Below, in pieces: positions 23,801 to 34,816 of a DNA stretch of 64,000 bases. The DNA lies in contig NC_085052.1 of NCBI RefSeq assembly GCF_963662255.1, positions 11,057,807-11,121,806 of the forward strand, read 5' to 3'. The notes beneath the pieces are model-generated. The model was not told the origin of the DNA and searched no databases. It saw only the letters and a program-made list of their open reading frames with translations. Made by a program: the position numbers and the translations under genes. The first letter of the stretch is position 1, and each line of letters opens with the position of its first letter. The DNA is from Cinclus cinclus (taxonomy: Eukaryota; Chordata; Aves; Passeriformes; Cinclidae).

Positions 23801-26800
23801 TTGGGGTCTGAAAAATCCATTTGCCACAGGACGACTCTCATCTCAGTAGCATTCCCTTCCTTCCCTGACAAGAGCCTGCTGACGCTTGGCTTACTTGCTC
23901 TCAGACAATCCTTTTCTGAGAGCAAAAGTGTTCATATCTGTATTCCCAGCACTGGCTCTTGAGCAGGATTTGAAAGCTCAACAATGCATTGTACCTGCTT
24001 GCTGAAGAGGGCCAGGCTAGAGGGTTTCACATTTTCCTTCAATTAACTATCTGCTTCAATTATTTGAGCTTGCCAACAGTTAAAGATTTCTTGCTGGGAG
24101 ATCTGAACACATCACCTTCTGCACAGAGAAGCGCTTTAACTTTTTTCTGCCCCTGCAGCTTTCTTTTCCCCTGGGTAGGGAGAATTCCAACTCCAATCTG
24201 CTTTCAACACAAATTGCAAAGCCTGCAGGTTTGATTGGAGCTGCAATTTCCTGAAGCTATCTTCAATGCTATTACATCTTGTCCCATGCTTAGAGCTGCT
24301 AAGGGAATCTCTATAATTTTCTGGGTGCAGCAGCTTCTGCAGCATCCATAGAATTGCCAGGTGAGATCCCATCACCAGTATATCTTACCCAGCACATTTT
24401 TGGGGTCTTTCTGTCCTTAGTAAAACAAGCAATACTGGAGCTGTAGAAAGATATAAATCTCAGGTAATACATGGTTTCATTGTACAATGCTGAATTCCTG
24501 CTATATCTCCTGATATCACCCTTACTTAGCACATCCAGCTCTCTCTCTGAATAGTATTCTTAGCACTGCTCTACTTACTTCAATACTTCTAAAAACCACT
24601 TGTGGAGTTTATGAAATATTTCAGCAGGAGAAAATTTCTCTTGCAAGACCTAATACCTAAGATGGAAGGCATTTCGAGTCTGTTTCTCCTTGAATATGCT
24701 GCAGCACCAGGATTTTGATGAGTGATTATTGGAGATTTCTAGAAGAGCTAGTGGAGTACATATTTTCTGCCAGCATTGTGAAGTGGGTTGTGAGCAGAGA
24801 GCTTTGACCTGCAGTCCTGTAAAATCCAGACTCCCCAAGGATGCCCCACCTTTCCCTCTGCACTGTGTCACCCAGCTCACAGCCCAGGTACAGCTGTGGA
24901 GGGAGAGCAAAAGGGAAAGTTTGGATTTTGCAGAGGAATGTGCAAATAGCCAAAGACATACATAGGGACAAGAAAGTATTTATTCCACAAAAAGCCCTCT
25001 AATTTCTCAAAAGAAGAAGATACCCATGTGAAAGGAAGCAAAGTACAAATGAGTATGAGAGATGCCAAGAGAAAGGTGCAGAGAGAGTACTGTCATTAAC
25101 TTCTGTCCATCTTCAAGAAGAGGTGAATTGTCTGCCATCCCATATGCCCTCCAGTCACACTTTCAGTTTTGATTAGTTCCTTGAAGGCAGATCACTGTGC
25201 TTTTATATTTTTCCCCTGTAGAAATAGGACTTCTATCATGAAATTGAATTAAAACAATATTTTTTAAAGATTTTCTTTTCTTGTGTGGAAAAAGATTCAA
25301 GAGTTTTCTAAGTAAGCTGGAAAGGTAGAAGAGCCCAGTTCATCGATTCCACTCTAAAAGTCACTTTCCTGGAGAAGACTTTAATGAAGGGTGTCCTTTT
25401 TTCCACCCCCTCCTCCAGTATGGTTATGTTAAATATTTCAGCGCAAAAACTGAAAGCCCACTGATGGGGGCTGAAGGAATATAAAAGCCATTGAATCATT
25501 AGAGTAATGGGTGCAATGAATGTGTTCTCAGAAAAACAAATACACTACAAGAGGCAGGAAAACAAAAAGATGATTGGATGAAGCCAATTTAAAGTGAGAA
25601 ATGCACCTTCATGACAGGAGAAACAGAAGATGCTGGAAATAAGCAGTTGAGGAATAGCAGTTCCAGGAAACAAAGAGATTTTTTCTTTCTAGACACTTGA
25701 CTGTGCTCTTACAAAACTGTGTGAGTGTGCTGGTGTCAACAGAGACCAGATTAATTGTGAGCAGAACTGGGAACTGCTGTGTAAATAAGGATAGCTGCAC
25801 TGGAGTCGTGAACTTGAGCAAGAACCTGTTGTTTGACAGCTGATTTAGTTTCAGAATTCATTACTTTGCTATTGGTAGACTTTCCTGTAGAAGGATTAGA
25901 TGAAGTCATTCAAATTCCTGGTGGGCATCTACCTACATCTGAAATCCTGCCACCTTTCCTGTTTGTCAATACATCAGCTAATCCATTGAAGATAAAAGGA
26001 AAATCAGACTGCAGGAATCAAATTTCTCTTTGATATAGCTCTAAGCTAAAAACTGTCTCTACCAATGCATGAACTGTAGTTTTCACACAACGCTGGCTAA
26101 CCTGGATAAAAAAAAGGTTTCAGTCTCTAGACTTATTCCTCTAGCACTATTCACTAACTGAATATTTCTTTTTAATTTTAATCAATTTTCCTCACATCTA
26201 GTCAGGATTTCTTTCTATCTAAATCCAGCAATGATGAAAATTTCATAATCCATAATGCAGCCATACAATATTTATGCTGTGTGGCAATTGGCAAGAATGA
26301 TCACAGCTGTCTGGAGAGCTAGACAGGGTATGTAACCACCAGGCAAAAGCTTAAGGTGTGACAGTTCTCACTGGTTTTCCACCTTCAGAAACAGCTCAGA
26401 AACACCCACAGCCTATTCCCTCAGCCCTCCCACAGCTGCCAGTGGTGCTTTACTGTCTGTTCTTGAAGGTGAGGAAAACAGAATTAATCTTGGTGCTGAC
26501 ACCAAAATAAGTAGCCCTGCTCTGTGGTCTTGCTGCTTGTCTGCACAGGCTCTGATGCTCACCAGACCTTTGGGGAATTGGTTCTGCTCAACAATCTGAA
26601 AAGCACAACAAGCAAAACATAAAGTGCTTTTTGCCTGCTTTTAGAGTTGAACCAGTTCAGCAGGCATCACACACAGATAACTGGAAGAGGGAAAGGGGAA
26701 GAAACAGGAGGAGGAGGAAGAAGGAAGACCACCCTCTTCCACAGCAGCAAACCCTCACTTTAAAGCAGCTCATCATGTGTTTAGCATAGTAGTTCCTATG

Positions 26801-27060
26801 AAGTAGTTCCCATGACTTGAAAGGGAGCCCCAAGTATTTATAGTGACTCAGAGGGAGATGGGCCCATACACCAGAGAGCCATAGAGTGAAGTCACAATGA
26901 GATCTATCTCTTCTCCAGCCCTAATAAATGCTATTTTCTTTTTTCCTCTATGAATTTTGCTTCTGAGAAGAGCAGATCCTCCAAGACCATGTGCACAACT
27001 CAGAAAAATATATACCAGCCAAACTAAATATCCTTCCCCCTCCCCACATAGCTCACCTCA
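14846..27060. other. Long non-coding unique sequence, no gene found
   Basis: Over 12 kb with no frame above about 110 codons and no recognisable LINE, LTR, DNA transposon, tRNA or exon. Small features only: a moderately GC-richer patch at about 15650-16160 and two purine runs at 26683-26728 interrupted once by C. The near absence of interspersed repeats over this length is itself notable. Introns of a large gene or gene-desert sequence both fit. Confidence 0.65.
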
Positions 27061-27380
27061 GATAAACAACCAGTTAACTGCTGCTGACTGGTGTTAACTA
27101 ATTAACATTGGCTCATAAAAGCTCATCTGATTACACCCTTCATTACATTTGGAAGAAAACAGTTTCTGCTTCTTTAATAATATATGGGTTAATTTATTCA
27201 AACCTAAAATCAATACAATTTTTTTCTCCCACTGTTAGTCTTGAAGGGAGTGATGGTTATTTTTCTAATCTATTAAGAGCTGTATAGTAATTATGTTTTT
27301 ATATGCCCTTTCTCTGAAGCCTTGTTAGGTTATAAATTAATTTTTAAATGATTTTAAAATGCAAGGGTTTGAAGCTTTAA
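27061..27380. promoter_or_regulatory. Weak candidate conserved non-coding element
   Basis: AT-rich block with GTTAAC at 27073-27078 and the near-palindrome GTTAACTAATTAAC at 27093-27106. The latter resembles the HNF1/POU-homeodomain site GTTAATNATTAAC but with spacing one base too long. Further homeodomain-type cores follow (TTTAATAATATATGG, TAGTAATTATG, TAAATTAATTTTTAAATG). It could be an enhancer or plain AT-rich DNA; only a cross-species alignment would tell. Confidence 0.18.
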
Positions 27381-29585
27381 TTTTAAAGAATTTTAAATTC
27401 TAGTGTTTCAGAGCCTGCCTCAAGCAGAGAGGAACCTCTACACTGATTTTTAAAATAATCTTTGTCCATTTTATTGTTTTTCAGAATGTGTGCAAGTTTT
27501 CTAATAGACTGTGAGTCACTGGAATAGTCAGCAAAAGCTTGCACATGTTTTCAACTCTCATTGTTAGAAGAAGTATCCCAATTTTTCTCTCTGCCCATTA
27601 ACTGTGAAATATTCTTGTGCACAGGCCCAGTGGGAATATCCCAGATCTCTCTTACAAGGGAAGAGGAAAAGGGACAAAGCTGTGCACAAGTACAGGCACA
27701 CACAGGGACACCAGCAGGCAGCCAGGCCTGCACAGGGACAGCTCCAGCACACTGATAATCCAGGGATTGCACGGGGCATTTAAATGGTGATAAAACAAAT
27801 ACCCCAGCTTCCTTTTGCTGCTTAAATCAGCAGATACCAAACAGCTTGCTAGGCAAGTGTCTACCAGTAAGTAACATGTAATTCCACTCTTTAAAATCCC
27901 TGCAGTGTACATTATGCAACAAGGATGGATTTTTATTTCTTTTTCTTTTTTGCTTTTCTTTTTTGTTCCATTTCCTTACTTTCCCTTTTCCTCCCGTTTG
28001 CCAAATGCTTAGGCAATTTTGATGGACGCAGAAACTTTATTTCCTTCCTTTTGTAACAATATCCTAAGTACTAATATATTTTCCCACACAAAGACACAAT
28101 TGTTAGAAAAAAAAATGTAGTCTTCTGTTGTCTAGAAATATAAAGAGAACAGATGTACCTTGCTGTGGAGAGAGACCTCTGGCCATATCTAAAAATATTT
28201 GGCATTTTTGAGTCTTAGCTCCTTTTACTGGCTGATGAATGACCTGGCTGGTGAGAATACATGGGGAGGCATCTATGCCTGATTTAACTAATGCTTTTGG
28301 AACTGATATTTCCTATACAGCCAAAACACATAGACCTCACTCCAGGCAATTTTGAAACTCACAGAGAAGCACTCTTAATACTGAAAGTGGTCTATAGCTC
28401 AACTACTAAAATTCAGAAAAAAAAATTATTCACCTCATGTAGGTTATTTTAAAAATGAGTGGACTTAAAGCTTTATATTCCCATTGCTTCTTGAGCCTAA
28501 GGATTTTGTGATTTAAGGAGACTTTTCATCCACCTAAGCCAAGAGGCACATAAGTTTCTGCTGAGGAAAAAAAGAATTAAGTGACTCTTGCTTCTGTTGC
28601 TAGGCATGGCATGATGTAGAGGGAAGCAGTGCATAACTGATGGCAGAAAGTGAGATGTTCCCTTGTAGCATACGAGGAGCAACAGCTAAGCTGTGCTCTA
28701 TGAGCAGGAATTAAAAGCAGACTCTTGCTTAGTCAATTGCTTATCCAAATGAGGAGAGCAAGGTGTGAGGAGAATTCATTACTTGTTGGCTTGGTTGATT
28801 GGTCTCATAAGTACTCAAAGCCAACAGCCATTGAATAATCAGCAACTTCCATTGCTGGAGTAAAAATCTGAGTAAAAAGTCTGAGCAAAACTCTGCATGT
28901 GTCACATAAAGGATGAGAATAACCAGGTTAAGCCATAACTGAAGATAATAATTTGATGCACAGTCCGATGTATTGATAAACAAAGATGGCAATATTTCAG
29001 TTTCACAAATGAGGTATGCTGAAACAATGCCAAGGACTGGTTTATTCACCTTGAGAAGGTACATTCAATGCTCTCCAGCACCTCTGAGAATGCTCTTAAA
29101 ACACGGCAGTGACGTGCTGCTGCTATCACTGTTCCTGTTCACAGAATAATAGAACAATTAAATAAAGAATCAATGCACCAGTCTAGCCCAGTGTGAAAGT
29201 CAGGGCTGTGCAGTTTGGCTAGAGATAAACAGCAGAAAAACTGAAGGCAAAACCATACTGTGTGTGTGACACAGCCTCTCCCATGCTTTGTTCTTCAAGA
29301 GAGGTTGGCATGGTCTTGGGAGACAAGTTGAGGGAGGTTAAATCATAAAAAGTTAGCCAGTTTGCAAATTAAAATGCAGGTCCCCTTCCCACTCACCTCC
29401 TTCCTATACTTCACCTCCCAGCTGAAACCAAATAGAACTGACTGAAACCATTTTTTTACTTATTTAAGAAATATTGTAATGCAAGCTCTGAGGAGAAGAA
29501 AAATCTGTGCCCATGCATATATATCTGCTTTCCCTAGTTATCCTGAATATGCATCACTGCCTGTTACTTCTGGCAGTGTTCCAGC
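27381..29585. other. Non-coding unique sequence, no gene found
   Basis: Longest frame is 107 codons (28741-29064, -) with no recognisable domain. Paired short frames on both strands at 27551-27779 reflect locally GC-richer sequence. No RNA gene or promoter seen. Confidence 0.65.
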
Positions 29586-29775
29586 TCTCCTCTCCTCTCC
29601 TCTCCTCTCCTCTCCTCTCCTCTCCTCTCCTCTCCTCTCCTCTCCTCTCCTCTCCTCTCCTCTCCTCTCCTCTCCTCTCCTCTCCTCTCCTCTCCTCTCC
29701 TCTCCTCTCCTCTCCTCTCCTCTCCTCTCCTCTCCTCTCCTCTCCTCTCCTCTCCTCTCCTCTTCTCTCCCCTCC
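29586..29775. repeat. Large pentanucleotide array, 35 perfect TCTCC units
   Basis: From 29586 to 29760 the sequence is 35 uninterrupted TCTCC units (175 bases). Then come TCTTC (one change), one more TCTCC, and CCTCC, after which the repeat dissolves into unique DNA. The + strand is entirely pyrimidine, the - strand entirely purine (GGAGA). Lack of internal variants suggests recent expansion and probable length polymorphism. Long polypurine/polypyrimidine mirror-symmetric tracts can form intramolecular triplex (H-DNA). Because the unit of five is coprime with three, every frame stays open and yields Leu-Leu-Ser-Ser-Pro or Arg-Arg-Gly-Glu-Glu repeats; these are not genes. Confidence 0.99.
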
Positions 29776-32700
29776 TTTGCCTGCTTTTATGTTTCAGCAG
29801 GGATAAGCAGAGGATGCTGCAAACTGACCCTTTCTTGATTTCCTTTTTCAGCATACTTTCTATCAAAAATGTGAATTCCAGCCAGGTTTGGAGAGCTGCA
29901 GGCAAGGGAAGGCACTGCTGTCTGTGCATGAGCAGAAGGAACTACACTATCATGGTCTCTCCCTGTTACAGTCAGGGCTCCCAGTGAGCTGAGGGAAGGG
30001 CAAAAACAAAGGGACAGCACAACAGAATTCAGGAATCAGATTTGGGAGTAAGACACTTGACTAATTGCATCACAAGCCATTGTTGAGTTTTATTCCCTAA
30101 CTGGGTGCAAGGCCCTAGATAGGAAATGAGCTCTGGGACTTTGAAAAACCCAAGCAACTAAGCAGGCTGCACCAGCCAGATGTAACCAGCCAGACTGCTG
30201 TCTGAAGTTGTCGGAAGCAAAACCTCTGGGAGACTTGCATGTTTAAGAAGAAGAAATAGAACTATTGAAAAGCCAGAAACATATCTGTTCACTTTGGAGA
30301 CAAAGCAAATTTATTAAAGGAATATGACTCTAGTCGTGTCCCTATGCAGTGGCAGGTTTAGACTCCCAGGGCTGGTCCATCAGAAATTTGTGGCTGATGT
30401 TGAAAGACCATGAGCACCATCTCTGACATGGCACAGTGCTGGCTTTTCTAGGATGCATCACTGAATAGTCAAGGAAAAAGGCAGGGTACCTTGGAAAACC
30501 AAGATTCTCCTGACTAAGTCAGCGTGGAAGCACTCCAGTCTTCATGCCAAACTGGAAAAACAATAGATTTTAGGTTGAAAATTCAAATCTATTCTCTCAG
30601 GGGCTACATCTCAACACACTAACACACATGACACCCAGAGTTTCTAAGTCAATCAGGTCCTTGGGAGATGCAGTCCAGAACCCCTGCCCTGACAGCCCTG
30701 CAGCAGCACTGGCTTCCTCTTCCCCCTATTTGTGGGGTCCCTGGAATCTCTCTGGGAGCTGTCCCCAGGCAGATCTAATGCCAGCTCCAGTGGGGGCTCA
30801 AATCCCATTTGCTGGGTACTCCTGGCCCACGTGCAGAGTTAACACATTCCCCGGCTGGGCAATGCTGTGTTCAGGGCCACTCATAAACACTTTACTGCTG
30901 GCCATTAAATTTTATTGCTCTCTCTAATATGCTTTGAGATAACTAAACTGATGCCTGAAAGAGGCATTTAAATTGTTTTAACAATACCTACTTCACATAA
31001 TCTGTTTTACAGCGGCGTCTTATGGTTTTACCCATTTAAAACGTGTTTGTTGTTGTTTTTTAATCAAGGGATTTGCACTATGACCTTTGAGCAACAGCAG
31101 CCCCTGCTAGCAAACAGCTGGCAATGCAGTGTGCAATACAATCTATGGAGATTAAATTCATTTCATTCCCTCTTGAAGCAGAAGACTGGGAGGCTGGTAG
31201 ATCCACTGGGATTTTGGTGGATTGAATTCTTTTTTATTTTGAAAGGAGAGCAGAGACTATATCAGCTAAAAAATAATAGACATATTTTTGCTCTATGGAT
31301 TTATCCCCACCCTGAATTACTTGGCTGGCCTGGATAGGAGAAGACACGTCAGTACCTTTTTCAGGCTAAGGTCTAGGACCAACAACAAGTTTCCAGTCCT
31401 GGAAATACTGAGATACATCTAGATAACTGTGTGCAAACCACTTGAAAGATAAACCAAACATATTTGCTTTTCCTGACTTAGCAAAGAGATAGACTCAATT
31501 TTTGGTTTAGGTACGTAAAATGAGACTTTGTCTTTAGTCAGAAAATAGGAGCTTGATATTTCTGTTTGTTTGCAAGAGGAGACACAAACTCTCACCATCT
31601 GAGTGACGTGGGTCACTCCAGTGTGTAGGTCAGCCCCAGGGCTAGCCCAGAGCCAGGTTGAGCTGGGCTGATCTGTTCTGATGGAGAGCTTGGTGGGACA
31701 CCTCATCTGAGTGGGAGACACAGCAATAGCCTCACCAAAACCTGCTGCATTTTGGGACAAATGCAATCCCATAATTACCATTCTCTTCATCCCAGCTTTG
31801 GGTGAGGGCACGGAGCCACCTGCTGCCCACTGAGCCCAGCTGACAAAAGTGTGACAGAGGCACTGCTGCACAGAGAGTGGAACAAAAGACCAGAGTGACA
31901 ATTTGGGTACCTAAAAACTTATCTCTGCACACACCTTCCAGTTAATTAAGCTACCTTAATTTATCACTGGGCTGTCTCTGAAACAAATTAGGTCTTTCTC
32001 TCCAGCCTGATGCAGGGCAGCATCATCAGTGAAGGCATAGCAACAGGCTGCATTTAAAAATTTCTTGTATCTCCAGAGCCTCAGGAATGTTTCTGCAGCT
32101 TATGTTCACACCTGACGTTTCCTTGCATGCTCCACCTGACAGAAACATGGCATGGCCAGTATAAAAGCATTTGCTTCTGTCTCTCTTCCAAAAGCCCTTT
32201 TGCCATGATGAGAAGCACCCTGATGTTTTGTTTTACAGGAGGGCTCAGAGCTGCCTGGGGAGAACTAGGCAAACTAAACCTGACCCTCCAGTGGCAGCCT
32301 CCTGCCTGAGCTCTGACCTGACCTTCAAAGCACAGGGCAGACCTGAGCTGCCAGCTGCTGGGGGGAGCTCTCCTGGGCTTCTTTTGGGTTGCATATTATG
32401 CAGGTGTTTTTTTCACCCTATGGAAAATGTCTATAGAATGCATGAAACCTCAGGAAATAAAAGAACTGCCATATATATTGTATATTCCCTTCCTTCCCCC
32501 TATTAGTTCACCAAAGACACATAAATTAATGAACTTTAATGGAAAACCACATCAGTGAAAATCAGCTGGAAATCACCCACAGAAGAAAAGTTTCCTGCTT
32601 GCCAGGATGACAAACATGTTTGGGATGATGAGGATGCTTGAAAATCAGAGACTATGGTGGCAGTGGGGGGTTACAATTGTGAGTGGCCTTTCCATTTAGG

Positions 32701-34795
32701 GGGTCAGTGTGCTACATTAACAACCTACAAGAAAGCCTTTAATTTAGGTTAATGGGATATCAAATATTAAATAGATTAAGGAAAATTATATATATATGTA
32801 TATATATTAGTTTTATTTAAAAGAGGAATTAGCCTTATTAATCTCCCAGGTCAGATTGTTAGAAGGTGTAAATCAGTGTTATACACCAAAGCTCAAGGGA
32901 GGCTGTACAGTTGTTCACTAGACAGTCTGTGCTATTGTATTTTTTCATGTACATATCCATGAACCATGTACTTAGATTAAATTTGTTCTATCTTCCCCTC
33001 CTCTCCCCATTTTGAGGATTAAAAATGAAATTATATGGTTCCTTACTTACCTGCTTCCTTTCCAGCCCATTAACTTCATCCTTCCTCTTCTGAGGTCCTA
33101 CAGAGGGATGCAAAAGTTCCTTTATGCTTAGGGAATTTGGGGAATGATACCATGATATATGAGAGAAGGGATGCTGGGAGAGTATTTTTTGCAATCACAA
33201 CTTTCAGGGCTATGCTTTAATATAAAATGAGGAGGAAAATATCTTTCAGCAGAGCTGTTTGAGAGTTCACATTTGAAATATTTGGTGGATGGTTAGTTTC
33301 CACAGCATGAAAAATTATGCAATGGGAAAATGTTCCTACTGCTTAAAATCAAAATCATATTTTTTTTCATCACTGAAATACTTTGTTCCATCTCAGAAAG
33401 CAAAAAGCACTGCCCTTATGCTCAGAGGAGGTGCATTTTAAATTTTAAATTTTGGGGAAGGGAAAGTCTTCACTGCAATAAAGGAGAATAAATGTTTTAA
33501 ATGATCTTTAAATCACTGCCCATTCACACCACACCACCAGGCAGGCCTGTTAGCTCAATGCTGCACAGTTTCAAAGCCTGCTATTTTGCATCCAAGACAC
33601 TGCAATATGGTAACTTGCTTTATGCAAGTTTTTTGTTTTTTCTTTTTTGCAATATGGTATTATCTTGCTTTTGGCTGAATAATTTTTGAAAGAATATGAT
33701 ATCTTCTTGCTGAAGGTATTTCCACATCCCAAAAATTACCATCACACACATATATATTGATTCTCCTCAACAGAGAGGGCAAGGACTGACTGGGCCAAGA
33801 TGACTGAAAAAGAAAGATAGTAGGAACTATTGGTTGTAACAAAGGTACTTCCAGGCCAATTCCAGTGCTAAAATATTGAGGTTGATTTAGCCTGTTTTCC
33901 TTTAAATTCTTTGTGATTTGTTCCAAGTTCATTGGGCATAGTAACAACTCTATAGCCTGCTGGAGACAAAAAAACAGTCTTCTTATAAGCCATTCTACTG
34001 GGTTCATGTTACTAATAATTATTTGAATCCCCTTCTGTCCCTCTACTTGGGCCACTACTGCAGCATAAGCTTTCTTGCTCATATGTCAGATCAGCTTTGC
34101 GCTGTAATGTAAAAATTAGAAAAAGCACACTTTTCCAGTTTTATTTAATTAGCCACCATTTGCATTTACAAGACAATTGGTTTCCAGCATTAAAGGTGAT
34201 CTGTCATATCAATTCCTGATTCGTGTTGTGGGTGCAAAACAAAGAAAACAAGCTGGGATTTCTCTCAGTACCAAAACAAAACAGTGAAAAGCAGTGGTGG
34301 AACTTTTTCTTCCATACTCTTTTCTCATCATTACCTTTCACCACCTGGTTCAGCTTGTCTGGTCTCTGTAGTCTGAGTGTACACCTCTGCTGTAACTGTC
34401 CACCCTGCCTTTCCCTCCTCCACACACCTATACAGGAGTGGAATTTTATAGTTCATCAATACTAAAAACAACCTGAAAGTCTAATTTTAGGTTTAAGACT
34501 GTCAGTTAACTAAATTATAAGAGTTGTCTTTTAACATAAATCTCTTTTGCCTAACTCCCAATCAGTTCTAAAAATGTGTTCCACCCAGAGCTTGCCATAA
34601 GATAAATTTTAAATGCGTGCCAGCAATCAGACTGAGAATCAGTCTTTAATACTAATTATCATTCTGCAGAGAGTAAAATATTACATACAGCCTGGTTGCC
34701 TTAGAATATGCAAAGTCCCTGCTGCAAGGAATGATGTTAATTTATACTAAACCCACCTGAACACATGGCTTAACTTGTCTTCCATTTTTATTCTC
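29776..34795. other. Non-coding unique sequence, no gene found
   Basis: Includes the longest frame of the window, 160 codons (31419-31901, -), and a 140-codon frame (33660-34082, -). Neither shows a domain or repeat. An imperfect TA run lies at 32786-32809. The 140-codon frame is preceded upstream on its strand by a pyrimidine-rich stretch ending in CAG (34102-34126), discussed under findings. Nothing else is recognisable. Confidence 0.6.
32786..32809. repeat. Short imperfect (TA)n microsatellite
   Basis: Alternating TA with one TG interruption (TATATATATGTATATATATT). A minor dinucleotide repeat. Confidence 0.85.
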
Positions 34796-34816
34796 AAAAA
34801 AAAAAAAAAAAAAAAA
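34796..34816. repeat. Poly(A) run, A21
   Basis: Twenty-one consecutive A. The upstream sequence is not recognisable as a retrocopy or LINE, so the origin is unknown. Confidence 0.95.

Noticed and set aside
29134..29200. CACAGAATAATAGAAC as a possible further CR1 3' end
   Set aside because: Only the first octamer resembles CR1; the following sequence does not continue in the CR1 order.
29479..29929. Frames of about 100-120 codons on both strands (Leu-Ser-Pro and Arg-Gly-Glu repeats)
   Set aside because: Produced by the TCTCC array; a stop-free five-base repeat keeps all frames open.
31419..31901. 160-codon frame on the minus strand, the longest in the window
   Set aside because: No domain, no splice or promoter context. 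A rough estimate for DNA of about 40% GC gives about one frame of this length by chance in 64 kb over six frames.
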